A stretch of DNA of 41,076 bases from Deltaproteobacteria bacterium (GCA_009379725.1 WHTF01000021.1:1-41076); one strand, 5' to 3'. Shown: positions 25,225-33,957, counted from the first letter of the stretch. Notes: a model not told the origin generated them from the sequence alone. Numbers and translations: made by a program.

Positions 25225-26960
25225 AATTGTTGGGCGCGCAATGCACGTGTCTCGGATTCGTTAAGAACAAAATCGTTGCCCTGTGCGTCAATGGCGACCC
25301 GGTAAGCTTCTCGCGCCTTTTCTTGGGTGACGTAGCCGTGGCGCACATCATTGAGCACTCGTTGGGGATCTCGTTCCTGTGGATCGCCCAATCCACCGCC
25401 ACCGGGAGTATCCAGGCTGAAAATCTCGCCTGGGTGCAGCACGTGATCCGAGAACCGCGAAGGGATCACCCGCTCGTCGGGTTGGCCGGGATTTAACGTG
25501 CATCGGCCAGTCTGTCCATCGTCGCCGCCGTCGATGCCTTTGGGAGCGACGCTGTGTTTGGTCGAGCGCAAGGAAAAACGCGCGTCGTTATCCAAAACTT
25601 CATATTCGCGGACGAAGCCCAGCCCGCCGCGAAATGCTCCGGGTCCACCCGAGTCGGGAATCAATTCGAACCTTCGTAGACGCGTGGAGAACTCCGACTC
25701 GATGATTTCGATGGGCGCGATCTTGGCGTTGGACTGATTGACGTTGGTGCCGGAGACGCCATCCTTGCCACTACGTCCACCGGAACCACCGCCGAAGATT
25801 TCGTATTGCACATAGCCTTTGCCGGTCTTGTTGCTGCGACCGCCGATAATGATTGACCGGCTACTGCACCCGTCGCCGACTTTCTTGTGCGGCGTGATCT
25901 GACTGGACGCTTCGAGCAGTGACTCCACCAGAGCATGGACTGTCGGGTTGTAGGTATTCACCGGCGCGGGAAAGTGAGGATTGACCACGCTGCCGTCGCG
26001 AACTTTGATGTCGATGACCTTCGCTAGTCCATAATTGATGGCGAGGGCGGGATCCACAAGGCAGGTGAGAAGATAGCAACAAGCCGCGCGGACAATGGTC
26101 GGACGAATATTCGCCGGACCTTTGGTCTGGTCGGCACAACCGGTGAAGTCGAAGAGCAGGTCTTTGCCTTTCTTTTCGATGCGCACGTGCAGGCGCACCG
26201 GTTTATCGAGGTCGATTCCGTCGCTATCGACGAATCTTTCGCCCTCGCCGACGCCGTCCGGCCAGGAAGCGATTTCAGCACGTACCTTGGCTTCGGTTAA
26301 GGCAAACAGTTGCTCGAACGAGCTGAGAATCGTCTCTTTACCGTAGCGCTCCATCATCTCCTGAAAGCGTTTCTCTCCCAGACGCGCTGCGCCGACTTGG
26401 CCGCGCAAATCGCCAATGACCAGCTCCGGCGTGCGGCTGTTGGCCCCGAGAACCGCTTCGATGTCTTTACTGGTTTGATAGCCGGTAACGTACTTGATCG
26501 GCGGTACGTGGAGACCTTCTTGATAAATCTCCCGGGCCTGACTCCAGCAGCTTCCTGGAACAGGGCCGCCGATGTCGCTTTTGTGCGCGAGGTTTGCCGC
26601 GAACCCGACCCACTCGCCCTGGAAAAAAATGGGCGACAGCACCGCCATGTCCGGCGCGTGCGGGCTGCCACCGAGATAGGGATGGTTGGTGATAAAGGCA
26701 TCGCCTTCGTGAACTTCGCCAGCGCTGTAATTTTTCAATATTCCCGCTGCGCAAGCAGGGAAAGCGCCCATATGCAGCGGCAACACGACATGCTGGGCGA
26801 CGACTTCGCCCTGGCGGTTCAAAATTGCGCAGCTGGCGTCCTGCGATTCCCGGATGATTGTCGAATAGCCGGTGCGAAACAACGAATTCTGCATCTCCTG
26901 GACGATGCCAGCTAAGCGCGCCTGGATCACCTGTAAGGTTACGGGATCGACAATTGACAT
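25221..26960 (-). CDS. hyuB: Hydantoinase B/oxoprolinase family protein, upstream copy
   Basis: The 579-aa B subunit with the same plan as the copy at 23423: VDPVTLQVIQARLAGIVQEM, NHPYLGGSPHAPDMAV, HKSDIGGPVPGS, GDLRGQVGAARLGEKR, then a C-terminal DTPGGGGLGDP segment. The ATG at 26960 (MSIVDP) is preferred to an in-frame TTG at 26969; GAGG lies about 10 bases upstream. It lies between hyuA and the other hyuB and is presumably cotranscribed with both. HyuA and HyuB form one enzyme, so two different B subunits could give two enzymes of different specificity from one A subunit. Confidence 0.92.
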   Translation of the reverse strand: MSIVDPVTLQVIQARLAGIVQEMQNSLFRTGYSTIIRESQDASCAILNRQGEVVAQHVVLPLHMGAFPACAAGILKNYSAGEVHEGDAFITNHPYLGGSPHAPDMAVLSPIFFQGEWVGFAANLAHKSDIGGPVPGSCWSQAREIYQEGLHVPPIKYVTGYQTSKDIEAVLGANSRTPELVIGDLRGQVGAARLGEKRFQEMMERYGKETILSSFEQLFALTEAKVRAEIASWPDGVGEGERFVDSDGIDLDKPVRLHVRIEKKGKDLLFDFTGCADQTKGPANIRPTIVRAACCYLLTCLVDPALAINYGLAKVIDIKVRDGSVVNPHFPAPVNTYNPTVHALVESLLEASSQITPHKKVGDGCSSRSIIIGGRSNKTGKGYVQYEIFGGGSGGRSGKDGVSGTNVNQSNAKIAPIEIIESEFSTRLRRFELIPDSGGPGAFRGGLGFVREYEVLDNDARFSLRSTKHSVAPKGIDGGDDGQTGRCTLNPGQPDERVIPSRFSDHVLHPGEIFSLDTPGGGGLGDPQERDPQRVLNDVRHGYVTQEKAREAYRVAIDAQGNDFVLNESETRALRAQQL

Positions 26961-26983
26961 AAATCTCAAACCTCAGTCTACTC

Positions 26984-27066
26984 TTTGAACTATTTGAACG
27001 ATTGGAATGAGTTCCCGTCGCAGTTCAAGCCGTGCGAGCTGTTCAATTCGTTCGAGCCGTCGAACC
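26984..27066. repeat. TTGAAC/GTTCAA-rich fold-back element between hyuA and hyuB
   Basis: The 108-base gap holds TTTGAAC, TTTGAACG and TTGGAA on the left and GTTCAAGC, GTTCAATTC, TTCGAGCC and TCGAACC on the right, so the two halves are imperfectly complementary. It is the same theme as the element at 16763-16827. In a hyuA-hyuB transcript it would form a weak long hairpin, which could alter stability or the ratio of subunits; this is inference. Confidence 0.45.
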
Positions 27067-27068
27067 AT

Positions 27069-29156
27069 TCACTTCTGCTCTCGAATGATGATGTTCCGAT
27101 AGTTGTCCACGGTTGCTTCCTGCTCGGGATGAATCACCGTTGTCGTGTCCAACTGCTCAACAATCGCAGGACCGCTGATTTTGTGACCCAATTCCAGCAC
27201 ATCCCGATTATAAATTTGGGTATCCAGCAAGCCGTGCCGCTTGCCGAAGAAGATTTTTCGCGTACCCGTCGTTGCTTGCTCGACTGTGCGGCCGGTGACT
27301 TTTCCGGGGGAGAGCTTGGCCTGGGGTACGAGCCCGAACGAAATGAGCCGAAGGCTGACCAATTCAACCGGTTCGGTCTCCGCCTTGTGGCCGGAATTTT
27401 GCTCGTGCATCGTGTCGAATCGCCCGCGCATCAGTGCGAGGTCCTGCTTGGTCAGCGGCGGCATCGGGCAGGGCACCGTCAACTCGTACCCCTGGCCCGC
27501 ATAGCGCAAATCGAGATAGGGTTCCATCTTGATCTCGCTGTCTTGAAACCCTTCGCCGTGCAGATCGGCTCTCGCCTGATCGATCAATCGGCTAAACATG
27601 GGGTTGATCTCATTTAGCTCGAGATCGTCCAGTCCGACGAGTTTAGAGCGGACGTAGTCGTGTTTTACGTCGGACATGAGCAACCCGAGCGCCGAGTGAA
27701 CGCCGGGTGTCAGTGGAATCAGCACGGAAGGGATGCCCAAGTCGAGCGCCATGCGTCCCGCATGCATGGGACCGCCGCCGCCGAAAGCCACCAGGGTAAA
27801 ATCGCGTATATCATAGCCGCGCTGCGAAGAGACGGCCTTGATGGCCTCTTCCATTTTGACGTTGATGATATCGAGCACGCCATCGGCCGCTTCCAATAAA
27901 TCCATTTTCAAAGGCTTGGCGATTTTATCTTCCAGGAGCCGCTCGGCCTTGGACTTGTTGAGTTTCATGCGACCACCGAGAAAATGATCAGGATCTAAAA
28001 CGCCGATCACCATATTGGCGTCGGTAATCGTGATATTTTCGCCGCCGCGATCGTAACAAACCGGACCGGGATCGGCGCCGGCGCTGTCAGGACCGACCTG
28101 CAGGCCGCCGACGGCGTCGATGCGAGCAATGGTACCTCCGCCGGCGCTGACCGTGTGAATGTCAAGCATGGGGAGAGCGATGGGTCGCAGGTTGATCTTC
28201 CCTTGGGTGGTAATGACCGGGTTGCCCTGGTGAATCAGCGCGACGTCGCAGCTGGTGCCGCCCATGTCGAAGGTGATGATGTTGTTGATGCCGACGCGCT
28301 CGCAAGTGCCCATCGACGCGATGACACCTCCAGCGGGTCCCGAGAGGACCGTGGCGACCGGCTTTTTCGACGAGCCTTGAAAGGTCGAAACGCCGCCGTT
28401 GGACTGCATGATGTAGAGCTTTGGCGTGGTCACACCCAATTCTCTCATGCGGCTTTCAAGGTGGCCCAAGTAATTAGCCATCACCGGCTGGATGTAAGCG
28501 TTGATTACGGTGGTGCTCATCCGATAAAACTCGCGGATTTGCGGCAGCACCTCGTACGAAAGGGACAAGCCGGCTTGCGGGAATTCCTCGGCGAAGAGAT
28601 CTTTAATCTTGAGTTCGTGATCGGGGTTCAAAAAGGAAAACAGAAAGCAGACGGCCACGGACTGCACGTCTTTCTTCTTCAGCCGCCGAATGGCTTCACG
28701 CGCAGTTTCGACGTCGATGGGTTTCAGCGCGTTGCCGCGAAAGTCGACCCGTTCGGGAATCTCTTCTGTATAAAAAGGGGGAGCCAGAAGGCGCGGCTTC
28801 TCGAAAAAAAGATCGTAAGTCGCCGGACCATAGCCGCGGGTTTGCTCCATGACTTCATAGATGCCACGAAAACCTTGCGTCACAAGCAAACCGGTTTTTG
28901 CGCCTTTTTCCTCCAGGAGCGCATTGGTGCCAACGGTGGTTCCGTGGCAAAAAAAAGAAATTTCACCGGCGGCAGCACCTTGATCTAATAATTCTTTGAC
29001 ACCCGCCAGGATCGCTTGAAACGGTTCCTTTGGAGTTGACGGGACCTTGGTAATGCCGATCTCGCCGCTATCTTCGTTGAAGAAAACAAAATCGGAAAAT
29101 GTTCCTCCGGTGTCTACGGTCACTCGGTACTTTGGCATAGGTGTTTCGTCTACCAT
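27069..29156 (-). CDS. hyuA: Hydantoinase/oxoprolinase A subunit
   Basis: The ATP-using subunit, 695 aa, with an actin/hexokinase-like fold. The N-terminal YRVTVDTGGTFSDFVFF is the phosphate-1 motif of the Hydant_A_N domain. The central domain has FCHGTTVGTNALLE and QSNGGVSTF. The block ITFDMGGTSCDVALI is the second phosphate motif, and VGPDSAGADPGPVCY is the family signature. The C-terminal domain follows from about residue 510. The ATG at 29156 is the first start; a second ATG at 29138 (MPKYRV) is possible. It is first in hyuA-hyuB-hyuB and divergent from the GntR gene, with the shared control region between them. Confidence 0.94.
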   Translation of the reverse strand: MVDETPMPKYRVTVDTGGTFSDFVFFNEDSGEIGITKVPSTPKEPFQAILAGVKELLDQGAAAGEISFFCHGTTVGTNALLEEKGAKTGLLVTQGFRGIYEVMEQTRGYGPATYDLFFEKPRLLAPPFYTEEIPERVDFRGNALKPIDVETAREAIRRLKKKDVQSVAVCFLFSFLNPDHELKIKDLFAEEFPQAGLSLSYEVLPQIREFYRMSTTVINAYIQPVMANYLGHLESRMRELGVTTPKLYIMQSNGGVSTFQGSSKKPVATVLSGPAGGVIASMGTCERVGINNIITFDMGGTSCDVALIHQGNPVITTQGKINLRPIALPMLDIHTVSAGGGTIARIDAVGGLQVGPDSAGADPGPVCYDRGGENITITDANMVIGVLDPDHFLGGRMKLNKSKAERLLEDKIAKPLKMDLLEAADGVLDIINVKMEEAIKAVSSQRGYDIRDFTLVAFGGGGPMHAGRMALDLGIPSVLIPLTPGVHSALGLLMSDVKHDYVRSKLVGLDDLELNEINPMFSRLIDQARADLHGEGFQDSEIKMEPYLDLRYAGQGYELTVPCPMPPLTKQDLALMRGRFDTMHEQNSGHKAETEPVELVSLRLISFGLVPQAKLSPGKVTGRTVEQATTGTRKIFFGKRHGLLDTQIYNRDVLELGHKISGPAIVEQLDTTTVIHPEQEATVDNYRNIIIREQK

Positions 29157-29290
29157 TAATCCACCGGCTCTTCAATCACGGCGGGCCGATCTCGACGCCT
29201 GTTCTCGACCCGTTCCGGTTGATAATCCATGAAGGAAAGCCTTTGCCGGTTTTTGATCAGAAATAATATTTCGGACGCACCGGCTTGTAA

Positions 29291-29317
29291 TTGTATACAG
29301 TTTGTTATACAAACTGT
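29291..29317. promoter_or_regulatory. Probable GntR/FCD operator in the hyuA-gntR divergent region
   Basis: ACAGTTTGT-TAT-ACAAACTGT (29297-29317) is a perfect 9+9 inverted repeat. Within it TTGTTATACAA is itself symmetric, and TTGTATACAG (29291-29300) overlaps on the left. TTGTATACAA-like palindromes are typical binding sites of FadR-subfamily GntR regulators. Candidate promoter hexamers for the regulator gene (TTGTAA 29285-29290, TACAAA 29308-29313, spacer 17) overlap it, so binding should repress the regulator gene and perhaps hyuA. The site is 44 bases before the regulator start and 135 before hyuA. Confidence 0.65.
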
Positions 29318-29360
29318 GTTCGTAAAGAATGGCAGCAAAGAACGGTTTTCAGGGGAGGAA

Positions 29361-30062
29361 ATGGGTTCGACGATGAAGAAAAAACTACGGGCCCCGTCGA
29401 TTGCCGAAGCGCGAGTGTACCGGGAGCTGAAATCAGCGATCATGGGTGGATTGTTTCAGCCCGGCTCGGTGCTGGTTCAGGAAGAGCTGTGCGACCAGTT
29501 CCGCGCGAGCCGCACTCCGGTTCGTGATGCGTTGACTCATCTGCAAGCCGAAGGCCTAGTGTTGGCAATGCCTAACAAGGGCGTAGTCGTACGAGATTTT
29601 TCACCAAAGGATGTCCACGATATCTATGAAATTCGAGCTTTGCTCGAAAGCGCTGCGGCAAAGGACGCTGCGGGAAGGGTTCCGCGGGCAGAACTCGAAG
29701 CCATCATAGCAAAAGCATCAAAGCTAAACGCGAAAAGAGATTTTTCATTTAGTTTGGTCAAACAACTTGGCACGGAGATGCATCGTTTGATCATTGCCAC
29801 TTCCGGAAATCTGATCATGAAGGACTTGCTGAACCGTATGGAAACGCTCATCGAAATGTCGCGGATTCCATTTCGTGGCGCGTTGGAGCGGCTCGAAGAA
29901 ATCAACCGGGAACACATCGAGATTGCCCAGGCGCTGCTCAAGGGCGAGGGGGAAACGGCCGCCGACCTCATGAAGAAACACCTCTCCCGCACCAAAGAGG
30001 CGCATTTAAAGATTCTGATGGGACGCAGTTACGGCTGGAGCGAAGCGGCGAATCGCCGGTAG
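29361..30062 (+). CDS. GntR family transcriptional regulator, FCD (FadR-type) subfamily
   Basis: A 233-aa DNA-binding regulator. The winged helix-turn-helix at about residues 20-80 shows the family pattern YRELKSAIMGGLFQPGSVL, EELCDQFRASRTPVRDALTHL and EGLVLAMPNKGVVVR. The helical FCD domain follows (YEIRALLESAAAKDAAG, the metal/ligand-binding Asp/His pattern, EHIEIAQALLKGEGETAADL). The ATG at 29361 stands next to GGGGAGGAA; an alternative is ATG 29373. The frame stays open to 29229, but this region contains the operator. It is divergent from hyuA and only 24 bases before the binding-protein gene at 30087, so it likely controls both arms. Confidence 0.9.
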   Translation: MGSTMKKKLRAPSIAEARVYRELKSAIMGGLFQPGSVLVQEELCDQFRASRTPVRDALTHLQAEGLVLAMPNKGVVVRDFSPKDVHDIYEIRALLESAAAKDAAGRVPRAELEAIIAKASKLNAKRDFSFSLVKQLGTEMHRLIIATSGNLIMKDLLNRMETLIEMSRIPFRGALERLEEINREHIEIAQALLKGEGETAADLMKKHLSRTKEAHLKILMGRSYGWSEAANRR

Positions 30063-30086
30063 GGACCGAATGAAAGGGGCAGGCTC

Positions 30087-31115
30087 GTGAAAGGTTACAA
30101 GTCATTGATGTTCGTAATTTTCATCGCACTTTTGTTCGGACTCGTGGAGGCGAGAGTATCTGCGGCGCAGCCGAAACCGGAGAAGGCGACGGTACACATC
30201 GGTTACGCCTCACAGTCCGGAGCATTCGCGCAGCTCTGGATCGCGGCGCAAAAAGGCTATTTTAATTCCGAAGGTCTGAATGCGGAGATCCTGTTTACCC
30301 GCACCGTGACTGGCGTTCAGGCGATGATCTCAGGTGAACTGGATTTTGTCGCGACCGGATGTCCCGAGCTTTTTCGAGCTAAGCGTTCAGGGTTTGATCT
30401 GCGCGTCATCGCCGACTTTGCTCCGGTGAACGTTTACTTGATCGCCTCGCGCAAAGAGATAACCGACCCCAAGCAACTTAAAGGTAAAAGCATCGGGGTG
30501 AATCAACTTTTAGACACCTCCCATGTATCGGCGCGCTTCGCCTTACGCCACGCAGGGGTTGATCCAGATTCCGTCAACTTTATCCAAGTGGGTTCTACCC
30601 CGGAGCGCTTTGCGGCGCTGCGCGCCGGCACAATAGATGGCGCAGTACAAGCGGCGCTTTTCAAACCGGTTCTAGCGAAACAGGGCTTGAACAGTCTGAT
30701 CAGCCTCTACGATATGAAAATTCCATATTGCAGCGGGGGATTTGCGGCGTCAGCGGCGACGCTCAGGAAATACCCCCGCTTGGTGGAGGCAACGATGCGC
30801 GCCGTCGTGCGCGGCCACGCGTTTCTAGGCAAGGGTCCGGAGGATCAGTCGAAGGCGATTATGGCGCGCTATATGAGACTCCCGGTTACCGACCCCCGGT
30901 TGGCCGCATCCTATGGATTTTTCGCGAAGGATGCTTATTTTGGTACGCCGAAGATTACCGCCGAGTCCGCGCGGACAACCCTCGATATGATGAGTGAAAC
31001 CGACCCAAGTTGGAAAAAGGAAAGAACCGAGAGCTTTATCGATGCGTCGATCATGAGCCGGCTTGAAACCGCTGGTTTCATCGATGCGGTCAACAAAGAA
31101 TTTCGAAGCAAATAA
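30087..31115 (+). CDS. ABC transporter substrate-binding protein, NMT1/SsuA type (first copy)
   Basis: A 342-aa exported protein. The signal peptide KGYKSLMFVIFIALLFGLV ends with likely cleavage near SAA-QP (about residue 28). The NMT1/SsuA-like periplasmic binding fold follows, with VHIGYASQSGAFAQLWIAAQKGYF, SGELDFVATG, GKSIGVNQLLDTSH and GTIDGAVQAALF. The start is GTG 30087 with AGGGG upstream. No permease or ATPase gene for it lies in the window, so it is a lone binding protein or shares a transporter encoded elsewhere. It follows the GntR gene by 24 bases and may be part of its regulon. Confidence 0.88.
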   Translation: MKGYKSLMFVIFIALLFGLVEARVSAAQPKPEKATVHIGYASQSGAFAQLWIAAQKGYFNSEGLNAEILFTRTVTGVQAMISGELDFVATGCPELFRAKRSGFDLRVIADFAPVNVYLIASRKEITDPKQLKGKSIGVNQLLDTSHVSARFALRHAGVDPDSVNFIQVGSTPERFAALRAGTIDGAVQAALFKPVLAKQGLNSLISLYDMKIPYCSGGFAASAATLRKYPRLVEATMRAVVRGHAFLGKGPEDQSKAIMARYMRLPVTDPRLAASYGFFAKDAYFGTPKITAESARTTLDMMSETDPSWKKERTESFIDASIMSRLETAGFIDAVNKEFRSK

Positions 31116-31186
31116 ACTAATTTGATTTCGCGGCACGGCGGACTAGCTGTATCGCATAAATCGCGCCGACGAAAGGTGGGGAAGTC

Positions 31187-32194
31187 ATGGCCCAACGATC
31201 CCGAAACCGTCCAGCTGATTTCATTAAAATATTATTCTTCGTCACGGTGCTCTGTGGCGGTACCAAAGCCGCGGGCGCGGAAACAGTGCGTCTCGCATTT
31301 TCCTCATTCAGCGCCACCAACGCCGGATTTTTTACCGGGATAGAAGAGAAACTGTTTGAGCGGCGCGGCATCGATTTAATTCACCTGTATATTGCATCTT
31401 CATCCATCGTGTTACCAGCGGTGCTGACGCGGGAAGTGGATGTCGCGACGCTCAGCGGCGAAGCCGTTATTCGCGCCTATCACCAGGGTGCCAAAAATCT
31501 CGCCATCATCGGCACTCAGGTCGATAAATTTACGTTCTCGCTGTTTACCAAACCGGAAATCAAAACACCTCAGGACTTGCGCGGCAAAATTCTCGGCGTT
31601 TCCCGCTTCGGAGGCAGCCTCGATACATCTCTGCGTTACGGCTTGCAGCAGGTCGGCCTCGATCCTAAACGCGATAACATCACGTTGGTACAGGCGGGCG
31701 GTATGCCGGAGATCATGGCCGGTCTCACGGCCGGTAAGTTGGATGGCGCGATGCTCCTCTCTGTCTATGCCCAGCGCGGCAAAGAGCTCGGCTATCGCGA
31801 GCTGCTCGATCTTGGCACGCTCGATGTTTCTTTCCCCCAGGGTGTAACGCTCACCACGCGCGAATTTCTGCGCGACAAAAGGGATTTGGCGAAACGATTC
31901 ATGGCCGCCTATCTCGATGGCTTGGAGCTGTTTCTCAATAACCCGCGCATTGGCAAGAAGGCGCTAGCGAAATTCACCGGCGTTAAAGAGGAAAGATTTC
32001 TCGACGCCGATTACGCCCAGTACACGGAAAAGTATCTGAACAAGTCGATGACCACCGAGCCGCGCATGCTGTCAATCGTATTCGATCGAATCGGCGTGGC
32101 GTCGCCCGACGAGCGCGGGAAACTTTTCAAAGGCTTGGTCGATAACAGCATTCTAGCGGAGGCGAGAGCGCTGGGCGCATCGACGACGCGTTAG
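31187..32194 (+). CDS. ABC transporter substrate-binding protein, NMT1/THI5 type (second copy)
   Basis: A 335-aa exported protein with a basic N-terminus (AQRSRNRPADFIK) and a hydrophobic stretch ILFFVTVLCGGTKAAGA giving a signal peptide. The binding-protein fold resembles the preceding gene: VRLAFSSFSATNAGFFTGIEE, REVDVATLSGEAVI, GKILGVSRFGGSLDTS, GLTAGKLDGAMLLS. The two are clearly paralogous but well diverged, so they likely bind different ligands. GGGGAAG precedes the ATG. Again no permease or ATPase follows. Confidence 0.87.
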   Translation: MAQRSRNRPADFIKILFFVTVLCGGTKAAGAETVRLAFSSFSATNAGFFTGIEEKLFERRGIDLIHLYIASSSIVLPAVLTREVDVATLSGEAVIRAYHQGAKNLAIIGTQVDKFTFSLFTKPEIKTPQDLRGKILGVSRFGGSLDTSLRYGLQQVGLDPKRDNITLVQAGGMPEIMAGLTAGKLDGAMLLSVYAQRGKELGYRELLDLGTLDVSFPQGVTLTTREFLRDKRDLAKRFMAAYLDGLELFLNNPRIGKKALAKFTGVKEERFLDADYAQYTEKYLNKSMTTEPRMLSIVFDRIGVASPDERGKLFKGLVDNSILAEARALGASTTR

Positions 32195-32272
32195 AAGGCG
32201 TTGTTCGTGATGCAAAGGCAAATTTGGCAGAACCGCCAACGACGAAAGTGAAGTCTCCAAGGGAAGTGTTAA

Positions 32273-32316
32273 GGGCAACTCCCATGGTTGCCCCTCCGGA
32301 AGGGCAGACACAGTGG
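32273..32316. repeat. REP-like fold-back element before the ubiD-like gene
   Basis: GGGCAAC (32273-32279) pairs perfectly with GTTGCCC (32287-32293) over a 7-base loop, followed by CCTCC and a second partial unit AGGGCAGACACAGTGGTCCCT. The arrangement GGGC-stem-GCCC-CTCC is akin to the element at 25198. It fills much of the 152-base gap 32195-32346, in which nothing else was recognised. It could act as a transcript stabiliser or terminator, but lacks a T-run. Confidence 0.5.
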
Positions 32317-32346
32317 TCCCTAGAAAATCCAATTTAGCAAACCGCC

Positions 32347-33810
32347 ATGATGACCAATCACCCGACGCGCTTAGAAGGCGCGCTTGATCTGCGAGCCTTT
32401 TTAGCCGAGGTCAAAGCGGCCGGCGAGCTGCAAGAAATATCCCGCGCACACTGGAACCTGGAGATCGGCGCTTTGACCGAGCTCTTCGCTGAGCAAACGC
32501 CGACACCCGCGCTGTTATTCGATGAGATTCCGGATTATCCGCACGGCCGGCGAGTGTTGAGCAACGTGCTTTTCTCGCCCTTGCGTCAAGCGCTGGCGCT
32601 GGGTGTCTCGACCGATCTTCGCGGTATTCCTCTGGTCCAGGAAGTTAAGAATCGATTGGCGCAGCTTAAACCGATTGCGCCGGAAGAAGTCAAAGACGCG
32701 CCGGTCGTGCAAAACGTCGCCCAAGGCAACGATGTCAACGTTCTGAACTTTCCTGCGCCTCAGTGGCATGAAAAAGACGGTGGCCGCTACATCGGCACCT
32801 TCGACGCGGTGATTTGCCGCGATCGTGATAGCGGATACATCAACGCCGGCACTTATCGGGTCCAGGTGCACGACGAAAAGACGGTCGGTTTGTGGATCAT
32901 TCCCGGCAAGCACGGCAACCTGATTGCGCAAAAGTATTGGAGCAGAGGCGAAGATTGCCCGTTCCTGATTCTCTGTGGCGTTCCGCCTTCGATGATTCTT
33001 GCCAGCGCAGTGGGGATTCCGTGGGGGATAAGCGAATTCGACTTTTTGGGAGGGCTTCTCGATACCGCCATACCGATCGTCAAAGGCAGTGCCACAGGCT
33101 TGCCCATGCCCGCTTTTGCAGAATTGGTGCTCGAAGGTGTTGCGCCGCCACCTGAAAAGGTGTCGCGTCCGGAGGGTCCTTTTGGCGAATGGCCGGGCTA
33201 CTATGCTTCCGGCACCATCGACCGGCCGGTCGTTCGAGTGTCGACGATCTATCACCGCGACGATCCGATCATCACCGGCGATCCGCCATTAAAAACTTAT
33301 CTTAATACCGACATCTACATGCACATCCGCGCCGCGAACATATGGTCGTCGATGGAGCGCGCGGGCATTCCCGACGTCAAAGGCGTTTGGTTTCCGCGGC
33401 AGGGGAGATTCGTCGTGGTGGTTGCGATTCGCCAGCGCTATTCCGGCCACGCTCGACAGGTCGGCTATGGGGTGCTCGCGACGCGTGACGGTGGCCGCGA
33501 CACGCGTATGATCGTGGTTGTCGATGACGACATCGACATCACGAACATCAACGACGTGTTATGGGCGATGGCGTCACGCTGGGACCCGAAGCGGCAATCG
33601 GAAATGGTTGATGTGCCCGCGAGCGATCTTAATCCGACGGTCACGCCGGAGCAAAAGGCCGCCAACGACATGGTGAGTTCTTGCATAATAGTGGACGCCT
33701 GCCGGCCTTATGGGCGGAGGAACGAATTCCCGGCGGTGAGCAGCGTGAGCTCGGAGTATCGGCAAATGGTGTTGAAGCAGTGGGCGCATTTATTCGGGAA
33801 ACAACTTTGA
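32347..33810 (+). CDS. UbiD family (prenyl-FMN dependent) decarboxylase
   Basis: A 487-aa reversible non-oxidative decarboxylase for aromatic or alpha,beta-unsaturated acids. The cofactor/active-site features are visible: INAGTYRVQVHD with R171, and PEGPFGEWPGYY with E276 and E281, matching the Arg-Glu-Glu network (R173, E277, E282) of Aspergillus Fdc1. The metal-binding region INAG and the C-terminal VVVVDDDIDITNINDVLWAMA are also typical. The prenyltransferase UbiX that makes prFMN is not in the window. The start has no clear ribosome site. UbiD-family proteins in catabolic clusters act on many substrates, so this need not be ubiquinone synthesis. Confidence 0.9.
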   Translation: MMTNHPTRLEGALDLRAFLAEVKAAGELQEISRAHWNLEIGALTELFAEQTPTPALLFDEIPDYPHGRRVLSNVLFSPLRQALALGVSTDLRGIPLVQEVKNRLAQLKPIAPEEVKDAPVVQNVAQGNDVNVLNFPAPQWHEKDGGRYIGTFDAVICRDRDSGYINAGTYRVQVHDEKTVGLWIIPGKHGNLIAQKYWSRGEDCPFLILCGVPPSMILASAVGIPWGISEFDFLGGLLDTAIPIVKGSATGLPMPAFAELVLEGVAPPPEKVSRPEGPFGEWPGYYASGTIDRPVVRVSTIYHRDDPIITGDPPLKTYLNTDIYMHIRAANIWSSMERAGIPDVKGVWFPRQGRFVVVVAIRQRYSGHARQVGYGVLATRDGGRDTRMIVVVDDDIDITNINDVLWAMASRWDPKRQSEMVDVPASDLNPTVTPEQKAANDMVSSCIIVDACRPYGRRNEFPAVSSVSSEYRQMVLKQWAHLFGKQL

Positions 33811-33837
33811 ATGTGATGCGTCGCGGGAATTTAGAAA

Positions 33838-33869
33838 CAGATCCTTCGCTTCGTTGTTCAGGATGATGG
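33838..33869. repeat. Short dispersed-repeat-like palindrome (ATCCTTCG...CAGGAT)
   Basis: CAGATCCTTCGCTTCG followed by TTGTTCAGGATGATGG forms an imperfect palindrome with ATCCT/AGGAT ends. It resembles the ATCCTTCG-xxx-CTCAGGATGA elements dispersed in many environmental genomes. It sits in the 147-base gap 33811-33957, which otherwise holds only the ribosome site AAAGGA of the next gene. Confidence 0.4.
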
Positions 33870-33957
33870 TCGGGCGTAGCACCGTTTCGAACGAAGAGAG
33901 AAATCCAGTTTGCGGAAACTGCATGAAGCGTAAGTCAAACTAGAAAGGAACCAATCT

